From NCBI GenBank assembly GCA_016211085.1, contig JACQSY010000108.1, positions 1 to 63,102 of the forward strand: a stretch of 63,102 nucleotides of DNA, given 5' to 3'. Of this stretch, positions 33,700 through 42,540 are shown piece by piece. How positions within the stretch are numbered: position 1 is the first letter of the stretch; each line of letters opens with the position of its first letter. The translations under genes were made by a program, and so were the position numbers. Below the pieces are notes generated by a model that saw only the letters and a program-made list of their open reading frames with translations, did no database searches and was not told the origin of the DNA. This DNA is from Acidobacteriota bacterium (lineage in GTDB: Bacteria > Acidobacteriota > UBA6911 > RPQK01 > JACQSY01).

Positions 33700-34946
33700 C
33701 TACAAGGGCAAACCGTAATAGCGGGCCATCCAGTAAGCTAGAATATAATCGATTCCAGCGGTCTCAATCGTACCCGAGCCTCCGCCGTACAAGAGAAACG
33801 GGCTGCGTTGCCACAAAAAGTCGGTATTGATCCGGTCGGCGACGGGAATGGGGCTGCAGGCCCTATCAACGTCACGGGCAGGATACTTGCTACGCAGGTC
33901 GATCCAATAATCCCGGTGCGGTCGTTGCAACCAGGCCTCCAAGAGTGCGGACGTTTCCGCGTCGGCAGCCAAGTCTTCTCCCCTCAAGGCCCGATCTACC
34001 AAATTAAAATGAGCGTTACCATGATGCTCCGTCCGGTTGCGCAACAGGTTGTAGGCGTTTAGGTATGCCCGCCGGTAGAGCGAACTCTTCTCTTCAAGGC
34101 GGATGAGGTTGTACAAATTGATGTAGTTTAAATTGAACTTGAAGTAACGGCCGTGGTCGTCATGGTTATCGACATATATCGGAAGGCTCACCAAAGAAGC
34201 AAACAGTCTGCGATACGAGGAGTAAATCCAACCGAATTTCCGAGGGTTGATCCTTCTACCAACCTGCAGGAAACTCAATTGCTGATCCGGCCGATAAAGG
34301 AAGCTGGTGCTGAATTCACCATCCGGCATCACCACATTCCAACCATGACGAAGCAGATAATTCAGTATCCGCGTTACGTCGGTTCTAATTTGTCTTGTAC
34401 ATCCGGTTCGTCCACCATGTCGTAGGCCACGCTCAAACCGAACATCACTCCTGAGTATTGATCCCGTGTCGTATTGCCGAGCCACAAGCAAGCCTGGTCT
34501 TCCAGCGTATTGGAGTAAATCCCGGGTCCTTCCTGCTGGATAGCGGAGGCAAAAGGCGAGTCCACCGGTATGAAGCAGCGCGCCAGCACGTCGGTTCCCG
34601 TGACATCCAGGAGACCGCGGATGCCGAGTAGGGTTCGGCGCACATGACTGAGGGCTTCCGGTGACTGCGTGACCTTGTACCGAAATGCCTCGGCCGCAAG
34701 ATAGTGACCGGTCCAGATCGCCGAATCGGCACATCGCGCATAGCTCACAATCTGCCGATAGTCCGGCGAAGATGGGTCAGAAGAAGCGAAAACCGGATCC
34801 AGAATGGTGCCATACGGCATGTGGAGTTGTTGAATGTTGTCTGAAATGGCGAGGGCTTCCAATTCAGACGCCTGCACCGCGGGCAGAGCGGCCAGCAGCG
34901 CCACTGCCATCAGAACAAGCCGTACGAGTCTGTAAGAACGAAACAC
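33700..34946 (-). pseudogene. Exported protein of unknown function, frameshifted
   Basis: Two overlapping frames form one protein. The 5' part encodes a signal peptide (VLMAVALLAALPAVQAS) and about 180 residues with an alpha/alpha-barrel look (WTGHYLAAEAFRY, LEDQACLWLGN, GVMFGLSVAYDMVDEP). It breaks near 34389-34391 with the stop EPT*. The next frame continues without loss as IRTDVTRILNYLLRHGWN and runs to YGLPL. Restoring one A on the coding strand (a T run on the plus strand) joins them into about 415 residues. The GTG at 34946 has AAGGAGG upstream. The break is in a short homopolymer, so a sequencing error is possible. The family is not recognised; the helices suggest a glycan-active or glycan-binding toroid, which is inference. 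Confidence 0.75.
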
Positions 34947-34980
34947 CAACCCTCCTTGACTTGTCTCCTTGTAATACATC

Positions 34981-35018
34981 TTTACATCTCTGCCACAAAT
35001 TTACATCTCTGCCACAAA
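34981..35018 (+). repeat. Two perfect tandem 19-base repeats
   Basis: The unit tttacatctctgccacaaa occurs at 34981-34999 and again at 35000-35018, directly upstream of the exported-protein gene on the reverse strand. It could be the trace of replication slippage or part of the gene's promoter or leader. Confidence 0.8.
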
Positions 35019-35069
35019 GCGGCGAGAAAGTTGGTGAGCCGGACCACAAAAAGCCATAAAACTCATTCA

Positions 35070-35232
35070 CAGGAGCGCTTACGGTGCCGGCGCTTCGTGC
35101 GCGCCTCGGATTTTCATGGCGATTTAAAGCAGCGCAGCCGCCGGCCGATTTTTCAGAGGCGCGAGTGCCAACGAGCGCTCCTGATGCGACAAAACGAGCG
35201 CTTACTCCGCTGGCGCTTCGTGCGCGCCTCGG
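35070..35232 (-). repeat. REP/BIME-like elements in reverse orientation: left arm plus full copy
   Basis: On the reverse strand a full copy lies at 35155-35232 and a lone left arm at 35070-35109. The full copy overlaps the 3' end of wzt, whose last nine codons and TAA stop derive from the element. The space between them, 35110-35154, contains no gene. Confidence 0.85.
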
Positions 35233-36452
35233 ATTACAACCGCATGCGGATCACTGGGCACAATGCTGATGAGGGGCTCCAATCGTGCGCATCCCTGAAA
35301 TTCAGGGGAGGTCGGCAACACTTGGAAAGCAAGCGCGTTGTCAATCCAGTCGTAGCATTGGCCAAGGTGATCCCGGCCGCTATGCACTGCTGCGGTAATT
35401 GAGTAATTGCTATGTCCAAGATTCATGTCTAACTCAAAACGCACTGTGAAACTCTTGAGCTCTTGGGAAATCTTGAGACCCGCCAGATAAGTATTGGTTC
35501 CGAAGATTTCATTTCCCAGACGGTCCCTGATCAAAATACCCACCGAAGGTTCACGCAGCTCGCGGCTGACCTTCACCGCGACCTCAATCACACATTTGTC
35601 TCCTGACCTGACGACATTGGTTCTTTGCCCCGAAGAGTTGTAAAGCTCCACGCTCTCGATTTCAGCCTGATAGCTTCCGTAGCGCCGGTGAGCCTTGTCG
35701 CTGCGGGCGATGATATTTTCACTGGCTGCACGCTCAGCCATCAGAGAAATGTAATAGGAGGAAATACCCTCCGGAGGACCTTCAGCAAGCTTTCGTCCGC
35801 CGTCCAGGAGCACTGCACGGTCACAAAGAGTTTTCACAGCGCTCAAGTCATGGGATACCAGTATTACGCTGACCCCCCGTGACTGAAACTCACGTATCTT
35901 GGCAATGCAGCGCTGCGAAAAAAGCATGTCCCCCACTGCCAGCGCTTCGTCGATCAGAAGAATTTCCGGATTGATGGATATGGCAACTGAAAAAGCCAGG
36001 CGAACCCACATTCCGGAGGAGTAGGTCTTCAGCGGCCGGTCGATAAACTGACCCAGCCCTGAGAATTCAATGACCTCAGGCAAAATTGACTCGATCTCCT
36101 GACGTGAAAACCCCATCAGGCTGGCGTTCATATAAACATTGGAGCGCCCCGTGAATTCCGGATGAAAGCCGGTGCCCAATTCGATCAGAGAGCCCACCCT
36201 TCCTTCCCTTATCACGTGACCCCTTGTAGGAAGCATCACACCCGCCATAATTTTTAAAAGCGTGCTCTTTCCTGATCCGTTGGGACCAATGAGCCCAACG
36301 GTCTCGCCCCTGTTTACCTCAAGTGAAATTCCACTCAATGCAGTGAAGTCAGTATGAAAAGACTTCCTTCCAAACGACAAGGCCTCCTTGATGCGATCCA
36401 GGGGGCGTTGGTAAACACGAAAGGTTTTGGTCAGATGGACGACTTTGATCAT
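35202..36452 (-). CDS. wzt: ABC transporter ATPase for polysaccharide export (Wzt)
   Basis: The 416-residue protein combines an ABC ATPase (about residues 1-240) with a C-terminal carbohydrate-binding domain (about 270-400). Walker A is GPNGSGKST at 56-64, the signature is YSSGMWVRLAF, and Walker B is ILLIDEALAVGD. The C-terminal part (SVGILIRDRLGNEIFGTNTYL) is the Wzt_C fold that recognises the glycan end and decides export specificity. It starts at ATG 36452, 14 bases after the wzm stop. The final residues (RGAHEAPAE) are read from a REP element, so its tail is probably an acquired extension. Confidence 0.93.
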   Translation of the reverse strand: MIKVVHLTKTFRVYQRPLDRIKEALSFGRKSFHTDFTALSGISLEVNRGETVGLIGPNGSGKSTLLKIMAGVMLPTRGHVIREGRVGSLIELGTGFHPEFTGRSNVYMNASLMGFSRQEIESILPEVIEFSGLGQFIDRPLKTYSSGMWVRLAFSVAISINPEILLIDEALAVGDMLFSQRCIAKIREFQSRGVSVILVSHDLSAVKTLCDRAVLLDGGRKLAEGPPEGISSYYISLMAERAASENIIARSDKAHRRYGSYQAEIESVELYNSSGQRTNVVRSGDKCVIEVAVKVSRELREPSVGILIRDRLGNEIFGTNTYLAGLKISQELKSFTVRFELDMNLGHSNYSITAAVHSGRDHLGQCYDWIDNALAFQVLPTSPEFQGCARLEPLISIVPSDPHAVVIRGAHEAPAE

Positions 36453-36466
36453 GCCGCGGCAGAAGC

Positions 36467-37261
36467 TTACAGCTCGTCAATGAACTTCGGATAATTTGCC
36501 GTATAAATCTTGTATCCGAAGAAAAATGTCCCGAGAGAGACTCCTAGAAATATGAGAAAACCTGCTGTTGACGGAAGATCTCCCACCAGAATGATGGAGC
36601 GATAGATGTTGGCTACATAAGCCAGTGGATTGATATAGAGCAAGAACTGAAGATGGCCCGGTAAAACGTGTGCCGGATAGAAAATGGGCGTCAAATACAG
36701 CCAGACCATGAGTAGCACGCTTACCAGCTGAGCCGTATCTCTAAAAAAAACATGCAGGGTCGAGGTAACGAAGCCAAGCCCGAGACTGAAAAACATAAGG
36801 ATGATGGCGATGGGGAGAACCAGCGGAAGATAAATGGGAAATTGCTGGCGCAAAATGATCAACGCCAGCGTGAGAATACCCAGGCCGATGAGTTCCGTGA
36901 TGACTGCTGCAAGGGCAATTGAGACGTGAATCGACTTTGAGGCAAAAACGAGATTCTTGATCAGTGACGAATGCCCCGTGATTGACACCGTGCAGTTTTG
37001 AACGGTTTCCTGGAAAGAGAGAAAAGGAACCATTCCACAGAACAGGTACAGGGCAAAATCGGTCATACCGCCGGCGGCGCTGAAGCGAATGTTCAGGATG
37101 TAAGAAAATACAAAAGTCCAGACCGTAAGCGTGATCAGAGGGTGAATCACACTCCAGAAAAGACCCATGCTGGATCCGATATAACGCCCTCTTAGCTCTC
37201 TCAAGGTCATCTGCCAGATTAAATCGCGGAACTTGAGAGAGCGTGCCCAAACGGCAATCAT
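36467..37261 (-). CDS. wzm: ABC-2 type polysaccharide export permease (Wzm)
   Basis: The protein, about 264 residues from ATG 37261, has six membrane segments and the ABC-2 features RELRGRYIGSSMGLFWSVIHP, LTVWTFVFSYIL and TPIFYPAHVLP near the end. With Wzt it forms the inner membrane exporter that moves undecaprenyl-linked polysaccharide to the periplasm. The frame continues upstream to 37369, but the family usually starts about 20 residues before RELRG. An 18-base-arm palindrome overlaps the upstream start region. The genes are transcribed opposite to the nearby glycosyltransferases at 37456-40403. Confidence 0.9.
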   Translation of the reverse strand: MIAVWARSLKFRDLIWQMTLRELRGRYIGSSMGLFWSVIHPLITLTVWTFVFSYILNIRFSAAGGMTDFALYLFCGMVPFLSFQETVQNCTVSITGHSSLIKNLVFASKSIHVSIALAAVITELIGLGILTLALIILRQQFPIYLPLVLPIAIILMFFSLGLGFVTSTLHVFFRDTAQLVSVLLMVWLYLTPIFYPAHVLPGHLQFLLYINPLAYVANIYRSIILVGDLPSTAGFLIFLGVSLGTFFFGYKIYTANYPKFIDEL

Positions 37262-37263
37262 GA

Positions 37264-37284
37264 CGCGTGCTAATATAGCACGCG
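37264..37284 (+). promoter_or_regulatory. Perfect palindrome at the wzm start
   Basis: Two perfect nine-base arms (cgcgtgcta and tagcacgcg) are separated by three bases, ending two bases before the wzm start codon. It could be an operator or an RNA hairpin controlling wzm translation. If wzm starts at the upstream ATG 37294, the palindrome is coding sequence. Confidence 0.45.
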
Positions 37285-37455
37285 GTTGAGCCATTCGGTT
37301 ACAATCGTCCCTCCATGAATCCGCACGGAATTGCTGCCGAAATCGGATCCCGGGCGGCACAGGCCGCACCGAAGCCCGCCGTGTTGAGCAGAAAATCCAA
37401 AAGCCGCGAAGCTTGCCTCAGCAATTAGCTATAATGCCCATCTCAACCGGATTAG

Positions 37456-38544
37456 ATGTCTGAGATTCACCAGTTCCTTCCCGGCTTTGCGCCGGGAGAC
37501 GCCATTAGCAACGAAGCCCTGGAGATTCAGAAGACACTTGGTGCACAGGGCCATGAATCTGAAATTTTTGTTTGGCCTGAGTATCTGCACAGGGAATCCA
37601 AAAGCGCTCACCAGGTGCAAGATTACCGGCCTTCTGAAAAACACCTTCTCATTTACCATCTTTCTATCGGCAGCCCACTCTCGTACGTGGTAAGAGATTT
37701 TCCGGGTCGAAAGATTCTCATCTACCACAACATTACTCCTCCCCATTACGTCGAGCCTTTCAATCAGGAGCTGGCGGACCAGTTAAGACGCGGCCGTGAT
37801 GAGCTCATCATGCTCAAGGACCATGTTGAGCTTGCGTTGGGAGACTCGGAATATAATCGCCTGGAGCTGGAATCCGCCGGTTATTTAAGGACTGCAGTTT
37901 TTCCCATCCTGCTTCGGCGGGACCACTATCGAAGGATTCAGAACAAGAAGTTTCAAAGGCAGTATCGTGACCAACGGTTCAACATTCTTTTCGTCGGCAG
38001 GGTGATTCCCAATAAATGTCCTCACGATCTAATCAAGGCGTTTTATTTCTATCAAAAATTCATCAACCCACAGTCACGACTCATCCTGGTGGGCTCTTTT
38101 GGAGGGCTGGCCAATTACTATCATGAGCTGATGAGGATGACCCGCGAGCTGGGCCTAAGGGATGTTGTTTTCACCGGCGCCGTGGATGATCGCATGCTGC
38201 TGGCCCTATACAGCGTCGCCGATCTGTTCCTTTCGATGAGCGAGCATGAGGGCTTTTGTGTGCCTGTTGTTGAATCTTTCATACTTAATGTGCCGGTCAT
38301 TGCCTATGCGGCTGCCGCCATCCCTTATACCCTTGGAGATGCCGGGCTTTTGTTTCAGGAAAAGAAGTGGGATGAGATTGCAGAAGCAATCGAGCTGTTT
38401 CGAACCGATGAAAAATTGCGCTTGGAATATACCGCGCGAGGCCGCCACCGTTTTGCCACCTGCTTTGCCCCGGAAGTAGTAAGCCTGCGTCTTGTGGATA
38501 TCTTGGGGAACCTGGGTGCTCCTCGAGTTGCCGAGAGAATTTGA
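37456..38544 (+). CDS. Glycosyltransferase family 4
   Basis: The 362-residue product opens with EIHQFLPGFAPGDAISNEAL, typical of a GT4 acceptor domain, and continues with FNILFVGRVIPNKCPHDLIKAF and LFLSMSEHEGFCVPVVESFILNVPVIAY, the donor-binding region with E-x7-E. It acts on the nucleotide-sugar side of glycan assembly. It starts at ATG 37456, divergent from wzm. The next gene starts directly after its stop, so these are co-transcribed. Confidence 0.9.
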   Translation: MSEIHQFLPGFAPGDAISNEALEIQKTLGAQGHESEIFVWPEYLHRESKSAHQVQDYRPSEKHLLIYHLSIGSPLSYVVRDFPGRKILIYHNITPPHYVEPFNQELADQLRRGRDELIMLKDHVELALGDSEYNRLELESAGYLRTAVFPILLRRDHYRRIQNKKFQRQYRDQRFNILFVGRVIPNKCPHDLIKAFYFYQKFINPQSRLILVGSFGGLANYYHELMRMTRELGLRDVVFTGAVDDRMLLALYSVADLFLSMSEHEGFCVPVVESFILNVPVIAYAAAAIPYTLGDAGLLFQEKKWDEIAEAIELFRTDEKLRLEYTARGRHRFATCFAPEVVSLRLVDILGNLGAPRVAERI

Positions 38545-39300
38545 ATGCTCCAGCGAAAAAGAATTGCCGTTGTCTTGCCTGCTTTCAACGCAGAGACGAC
38601 ACTGGAGCAGACTTGCCGGGAGATTCCGCTCGACATCGTGGACGATGTCCTTCTGGTCGACGACGCCAGCAGTGACAATACCGTGCAGGTTGCGAAGCGA
38701 TTGGGTCTGCGGACCATCGTCCATGACGCGAACCGCGGTTACGGTGCCAATCAAAAAACCTGCTTCCGGGAAGCCTTGAAGACTGGAGCTCATGTTTTCG
38801 TGATGGTCCATCCCGACTATCAGTACACGCCGAAGCTGATTCCGGCAATGGCTTCCATGGTGGTCAGCGGAGAATACGATGTGGTCCTGGGCTCCCGCAT
38901 TCTGGGAGGCACGGCTCTGCGAGGAGGGATGCCGGCTTACAAATACCTTTTCAATCGAGTGCTGACCACCTTTGAAAACGTCATGACACTGGCTAAGCTT
39001 TCCGAGTATCACACAGGATATCGCGCATTTTCACGACAGGTGCTGGAAACGCTGCCGCTCGAAAAAAACTCGGACGATTTCGTGTTCGACAACCAGATCC
39101 TGCTTCAGGCTCTGTATTTCGGTTTTCGCATCGGGGAAATCAGCTGTCCCACTCGCTACACAGCAGAGTCTTCATCAATTAACTTCCGCCGCAGCGTTAA
39201 ATATGGGATCGGGGTCGTAAACACAGCAACTCAATTCAGGCTTCAAAAAATGGGGGTGGCGAAGTTCCCGATTTTTACTCCTGCTGAAGGTAAAAAGTGA
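38545..39300 (+). CDS. Glycosyltransferase family 2 (DPM1-like)
   Basis: The 251-residue protein is a compact GT2 enzyme: [39 protein letters not shown] and [16 protein letters not shown] with the donor acidic residues, then [11 protein letters not shown]. It resembles dolichol- or polyprenyl-phosphate hexose synthases, but lacks C-terminal membrane segments, so a soluble transferase is likely. ATG 38545 follows the previous stop directly, and the next gene overlaps this one by four bases. Confidence 0.88.
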   Translation: MLQRKRIAVVLPAFNAETTLEQTCREIPLDIVDDVLLVDDASSDNTVQVAKRLGLRTIVHDANRGYGANQKTCFREALKTGAHVFVMVHPDYQYTPKLIPAMASMVVSGEYDVVLGSRILGGTALRGGMPAYKYLFNRVLTTFENVMTLAKLSEYHTGYRAFSRQVLETLPLEKNSDDFVFDNQILLQALYFGFRIGEISCPTRYTAESSSINFRRSVKYGIGVVNTATQFRLQKMGVAKFPIFTPAEGKK

Positions 39301-40403
39301 AACTGGCTGTCGTCGTGCAAAGGTATGGAGAGGAGGTTATCGGGGGTTCGGAGCGCCATGCACAATGCCTTGCGGAAAAGCTTTCTAAAAACCACCGGGT
39401 GACAGTTCTCACGAGTTGTGCAAGCGACTACCGGACGTGGGCCGATTTTTATCCCCAGGGAGAAACGGAACTCAACGGAGTGCGTATCACTCGCTTTCCT
39501 GTGAGCCGGAAACGAAGATGGAAATATTTTGGCTGGCGCTCCCGAGTCCTTTTTGAATCACCTCACTCCCGGTTGGATGAAATACGCTGGATCGTCAGCC
39601 AGGGTCCCCAGTGCTCTGGGCTGATTGACTGGATCGCGACCTGCAAAAACCAAGTGGACGTCTTCCTGTTCTTCACCTATCTCTACTACCCCACTTTTTT
39701 CGGGCTGCCGGAGGCCGCTGAAAAATCCCTGCTCGTCCCCACCGCCCATGACGAGCCTGCACTGCGCCTTGGTGCCTATCGTGCTTTGTTCCACCTTCCT
39801 CGCTTTATTGCCTTTAACAGCCGGGAAGAGCGGGAGATGGTTCACCAGCGTTTTCAAAACCAATACATTCCCCACGATGTGATTGGATGCGGCGTGGAGC
39901 TACAACCTCCTGCGAAGAGCCTTGGGAACTATCTTTTGTATTTAGGCCGTGTCGAGGATGGAAAAGCCTGTGGCGAGCTGTTCAGGTTCTGCGGTCGTCT
40001 CGGCCTGAAACTCAAAGTTGCCGGACCGGGTTCTGTCAAGTCTCTACCCGGCATTGAGCATCTGGGCACGGTCACCGAAGCAGAAAAGCATGAGCTGCTG
40101 GACGGCTGCCTGGCTCTGGTCAACCCCTCTCGCAATGAGAGCCTGTCGCTCGCCCTTTTGGAAGCGTGGGCGCATTCAAAACCTGTCATTGTGCCTGCGG
40201 ACAGCCCTGTTTTGCGCGGTCATGTGGAGAGGAGCGGCGGCGGACGGATGTACGAGGACCTTAGCTCGTTCAAGCAGGCCGTCGAACAGTTGAAGGATGA
40301 ACAAGGCGAAGCGGGCCGCCGTTACGTGGCAGAATACTACTCGTGGGACACGGTCCTGGACAAATACCGCCGCGCCCTGGCATTGATTTCACAATCTTCC
40401 TGA
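39297..40403 (+). CDS. Glycosyltransferase family 4
   Basis: The 368-residue product begins [27 protein letters not shown], the GxGG acceptor-side pattern, and ends with a GT4 donor half: [20 protein letters not shown] and [20 protein letters not shown], which has the E-x7-E pair. GTG 39297 overlaps the TGA of the preceding gene (GTGA), giving a three-gene glycosyltransferase operon with 37456 and 38545. From 40404 to 40523 no gene is seen. Confidence 0.88.
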   Translation: MKLAVVVQRYGEEVIGGSERHAQCLAEKLSKNHRVTVLTSCASDYRTWADFYPQGETELNGVRITRFPVSRKRRWKYFGWRSRVLFESPHSRLDEIRWIVSQGPQCSGLIDWIATCKNQVDVFLFFTYLYYPTFFGLPEAAEKSLLVPTAHDEPALRLGAYRALFHLPRFIAFNSREEREMVHQRFQNQYIPHDVIGCGVELQPPAKSLGNYLLYLGRVEDGKACGELFRFCGRLGLKLKVAGPGSVKSLPGIEHLGTVTEAEKHELLDGCLALVNPSRNESLSLALLEAWAHSKPVIVPADSPVLRGHVERSGGGRMYEDLSSFKQAVEQLKDEQGEAGRRYVAEYYSWDTVLDKYRRALALISQSS

Positions 40404-40523
40404 GTATCCCATTCCATGAGTAGGGTGCGTTTGTCGTCTACGGCGATGCGTGCCGACCGCCCCTTCTTGCGCTCCTAAAGCCCACGTGCAAAATTGTGGG
40501 GGGGAGACACCCAGCAGATCAGG

Positions 40524-40895
40524 TTAAAAAAGATTGTCTTGACTGGATTCCGGGGACTCTTCAGGCCCGCCAGCAGTCCCGGCGCTGCCACTTTCAAGTT
40601 CCTCAACAGCCTCGTCGAACTCCGGCCCAAGATCTTCCCCGACCTCGTTCCCCAATCGCCTCATCATTTGTGCCACGGCTTTGGGATCGTTCTCATCCAG
40701 GTCGCCCCATCGCCCCGGGTCAGCCAGGCTCTCCAGACGGCTCTCCTCGGAACGAATCGTGGCCACTCGCGAGACCAGTTGCTCGAGACGGGTGCTTCCG
40801 CAGCGACAACGAGCCTCGGCAGCGTCCGCTATCCTCCAGAAGAAGCGCGAGAAGCGGTTGCCGCACTCCAGGCAGCTGTACTCGTAAACGGGCAT
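40524..40895 (-). CDS. FmdB-family zinc-ribbon protein
   Basis: The 123-residue product starts MPVYEYSCLECGNRFSRFF, with CxxC and RCRCGS forming the single zinc ribbon of the FmdB/CxxC_CXXC_SSSS family. The rest is an acidic tail (about residues 60-123) without known fold. These proteins are small and often described as regulatory, but their function is not established. The sulfatase-like gene lies 52 bases upstream on the same strand, so they may be co-transcribed. Confidence 0.8.
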   Translation of the reverse strand: MPVYEYSCLECGNRFSRFFWRIADAAEARCRCGSTRLEQLVSRVATIRSEESRLESLADPGRWGDLDENDPKAVAQMMRRLGNEVGEDLGPEFDEAVEELESGSAGTAGGPEESPESSQDNLF

Positions 40896-40947
40896 GCTTC
40901 GATTATACCCTTTTGGGGTGGACCGGTCTTGGCGTCACCCCACGTCC

Positions 40948-42534
40948 TCAAAAATTGAAGTTAACCCAATCGCTCCAACAGGCATCCTGAGACTTGGGCG
41001 CAACTCGGAATTTAAAGGGGTTCCAGGCCTTGAGGTTGTCCCAGAGTTCTTTGTTAAGCGGCCCTAGCAACTGATGGTTGCCCGTGACCTCATAGGTACC
41101 TGCGACATGGTGGTCGCCCACCCCGATATCGTACTCCAGCAGATACGTGGTGTTTTTGTCCCCGCTCCAGTCGAAAAGAATCATCCCGGTATGAGCGTCG
41201 AAGCTTAAAACCGAGTTCTTCTCCGGTGTGAACACCCTTGGGCAACCTCCCTCAGCATACACCAGCGGTTTTTCTGGAAAGACCCGTCGTCCTTCTTCCA
41301 CAGCGTTCTGATGCCACTTCTCAAGTTCCCGTCTGAGGCGAGCGGCGAGTTCGGGCTTGCGGCTAAGCAGATTCCTTTTTTCACCGGGATCGGAACGAAG
41401 GTCGTAGAGTTCACCGTTGGAAATGAACTTATGATGCCTGGAACGGATGGCTCGAATCCATAAATCCTCCTTTTCTTTCGTGGTTTGATTTCCCGCAATC
41501 ACAGACTCAAAAAAAATGGGCCTGTCCTTAAGGGCCTTTCGCGTAAGCAAGCTGATACCTTGAACAAATTTAGGGACGGGAATCTTGAAAAGCTCCAGGA
41601 TGGTCGGGAATATGTCGGTCTGATTTACGGGGCGGCTCACGCGTCTTCCTCCCGGGATTCTGTCGGGCCAGGAGAGAATCAGCGGGATGCGCACAATTTC
41701 CTCGTAGAGCTTTGCTTCCAGAGAGGTGGAGGCATGACCCACGAAATAATGGTCCAGCAGCTCTTCCCCATGGTCGGCGGTGAAGACGATCAACGTGTTC
41801 TTACGCAGGTCTTTGGTTTCCAGGAGATCCAGGGTCTTCTTGAATAGCCGGTCCACGCGTCCTATCTCGCCATTGTAAAGTCGATCGATCAAAGGCCGAT
41901 CCGCTTCAGAGAAACTGGTGGAACCTTTGGGAACAATTGCTCCACTTAAAACCGCGCGAAGTCCGGGGCTCTTGAGCAGCTCTTCCAAAGGCAGCGGGAG
42001 CTCTTCAGGCCGCGGACGATAAGGCTGGTGCGCTAGGGTGGTGTGATACCACGCAAAAAAAGGCGGACTCCCCCCGGTGTTTTTGGTCAGCCAGTTCAGT
42101 AGCTCATCTCCCGAATCCGTGCCGAAATATTCCTGGGCTACGGCGGGCAGGCCGAGATTTTGATAGTACGGAGCAAAAGTGAAAAAATTGAGATTAGGTA
42201 CCCGATACCCGAGCTTCTGAAATACCTTGATCAACGTCACCAGGTCTGGGGAGCCCATGTGGTCCCGATTGTTCACGCCATGCGTAGGCGGGTACAAACC
42301 GGTCAAAATGGATACCAGTCCAGGAGCTGTCCAGGCGCTGGTGCTATACGCGTTCTCGAACACAATGCCTTTGGTGGCCCAGCGGGCGATGTTCGGAGCA
42401 AATTCAGGAGTGATACGATCGCGGCGGCATGAGTCAACGGTGAACAGGAGCACGTTCTGAGCGAAGCCCCGCGAGCAGGTGAGGCCTGCCAGGATCAGTA
42501 AAACTGCAAATTTCACGAGCAGTGATGATAACAT
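40948..42534 (-). CDS. Sulfatase-superfamily protein with a non-canonical nucleophile
   Basis: The 528-residue exported protein has a signal peptide (LLVKFAVLLILAGLTC) and the alkaline phosphatase/sulfatase fold: VLLFTVDSCRRDR (first metal site), VFTADHGEELLDHY (second metal site) and RIPLILSWPDRIPGG. The usual Cys/Ser-x-Pro-x-Arg sulfatase motif reads T-A-P-G-L at residues 69-73: the nucleophile is Thr and the conserved Arg is Leu. A formylglycine-dependent sulfatase is therefore unlikely; phosphotransferases of this superfamily use Thr. A lipoprotein or glycan phosphotransferase, or a hydrolase, is possible. It starts at ATG 42534, divergent and six bases from the next gene. Confidence 0.82.
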   Translation of the reverse strand: MLSSLLVKFAVLLILAGLTCSRGFAQNVLLFTVDSCRRDRITPEFAPNIARWATKGIVFENAYSTSAWTAPGLVSILTGLYPPTHGVNNRDHMGSPDLVTLIKVFQKLGYRVPNLNFFTFAPYYQNLGLPAVAQEYFGTDSGDELLNWLTKNTGGSPPFFAWYHTTLAHQPYRPRPEELPLPLEELLKSPGLRAVLSGAIVPKGSTSFSEADRPLIDRLYNGEIGRVDRLFKKTLDLLETKDLRKNTLIVFTADHGEELLDHYFVGHASTSLEAKLYEEIVRIPLILSWPDRIPGGRRVSRPVNQTDIFPTILELFKIPVPKFVQGISLLTRKALKDRPIFFESVIAGNQTTKEKEDLWIRAIRSRHHKFISNGELYDLRSDPGEKRNLLSRKPELAARLRRELEKWHQNAVEEGRRVFPEKPLVYAEGGCPRVFTPEKNSVLSFDAHTGMILFDWSGDKNTTYLLEYDIGVGDHHVAGTYEVTGNHQLLGPLNKELWDNLKAWNPFKFRVAPKSQDACWSDWVNFNF

Positions 42535-42540
42535 TTCCTC

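Noticed and set aside
40494..40990. Two forward frames of 154 and 164 codons
   Set aside because: They are antisense to the FmdB-type gene, whose zinc-ribbon motif shows it is the real frame.
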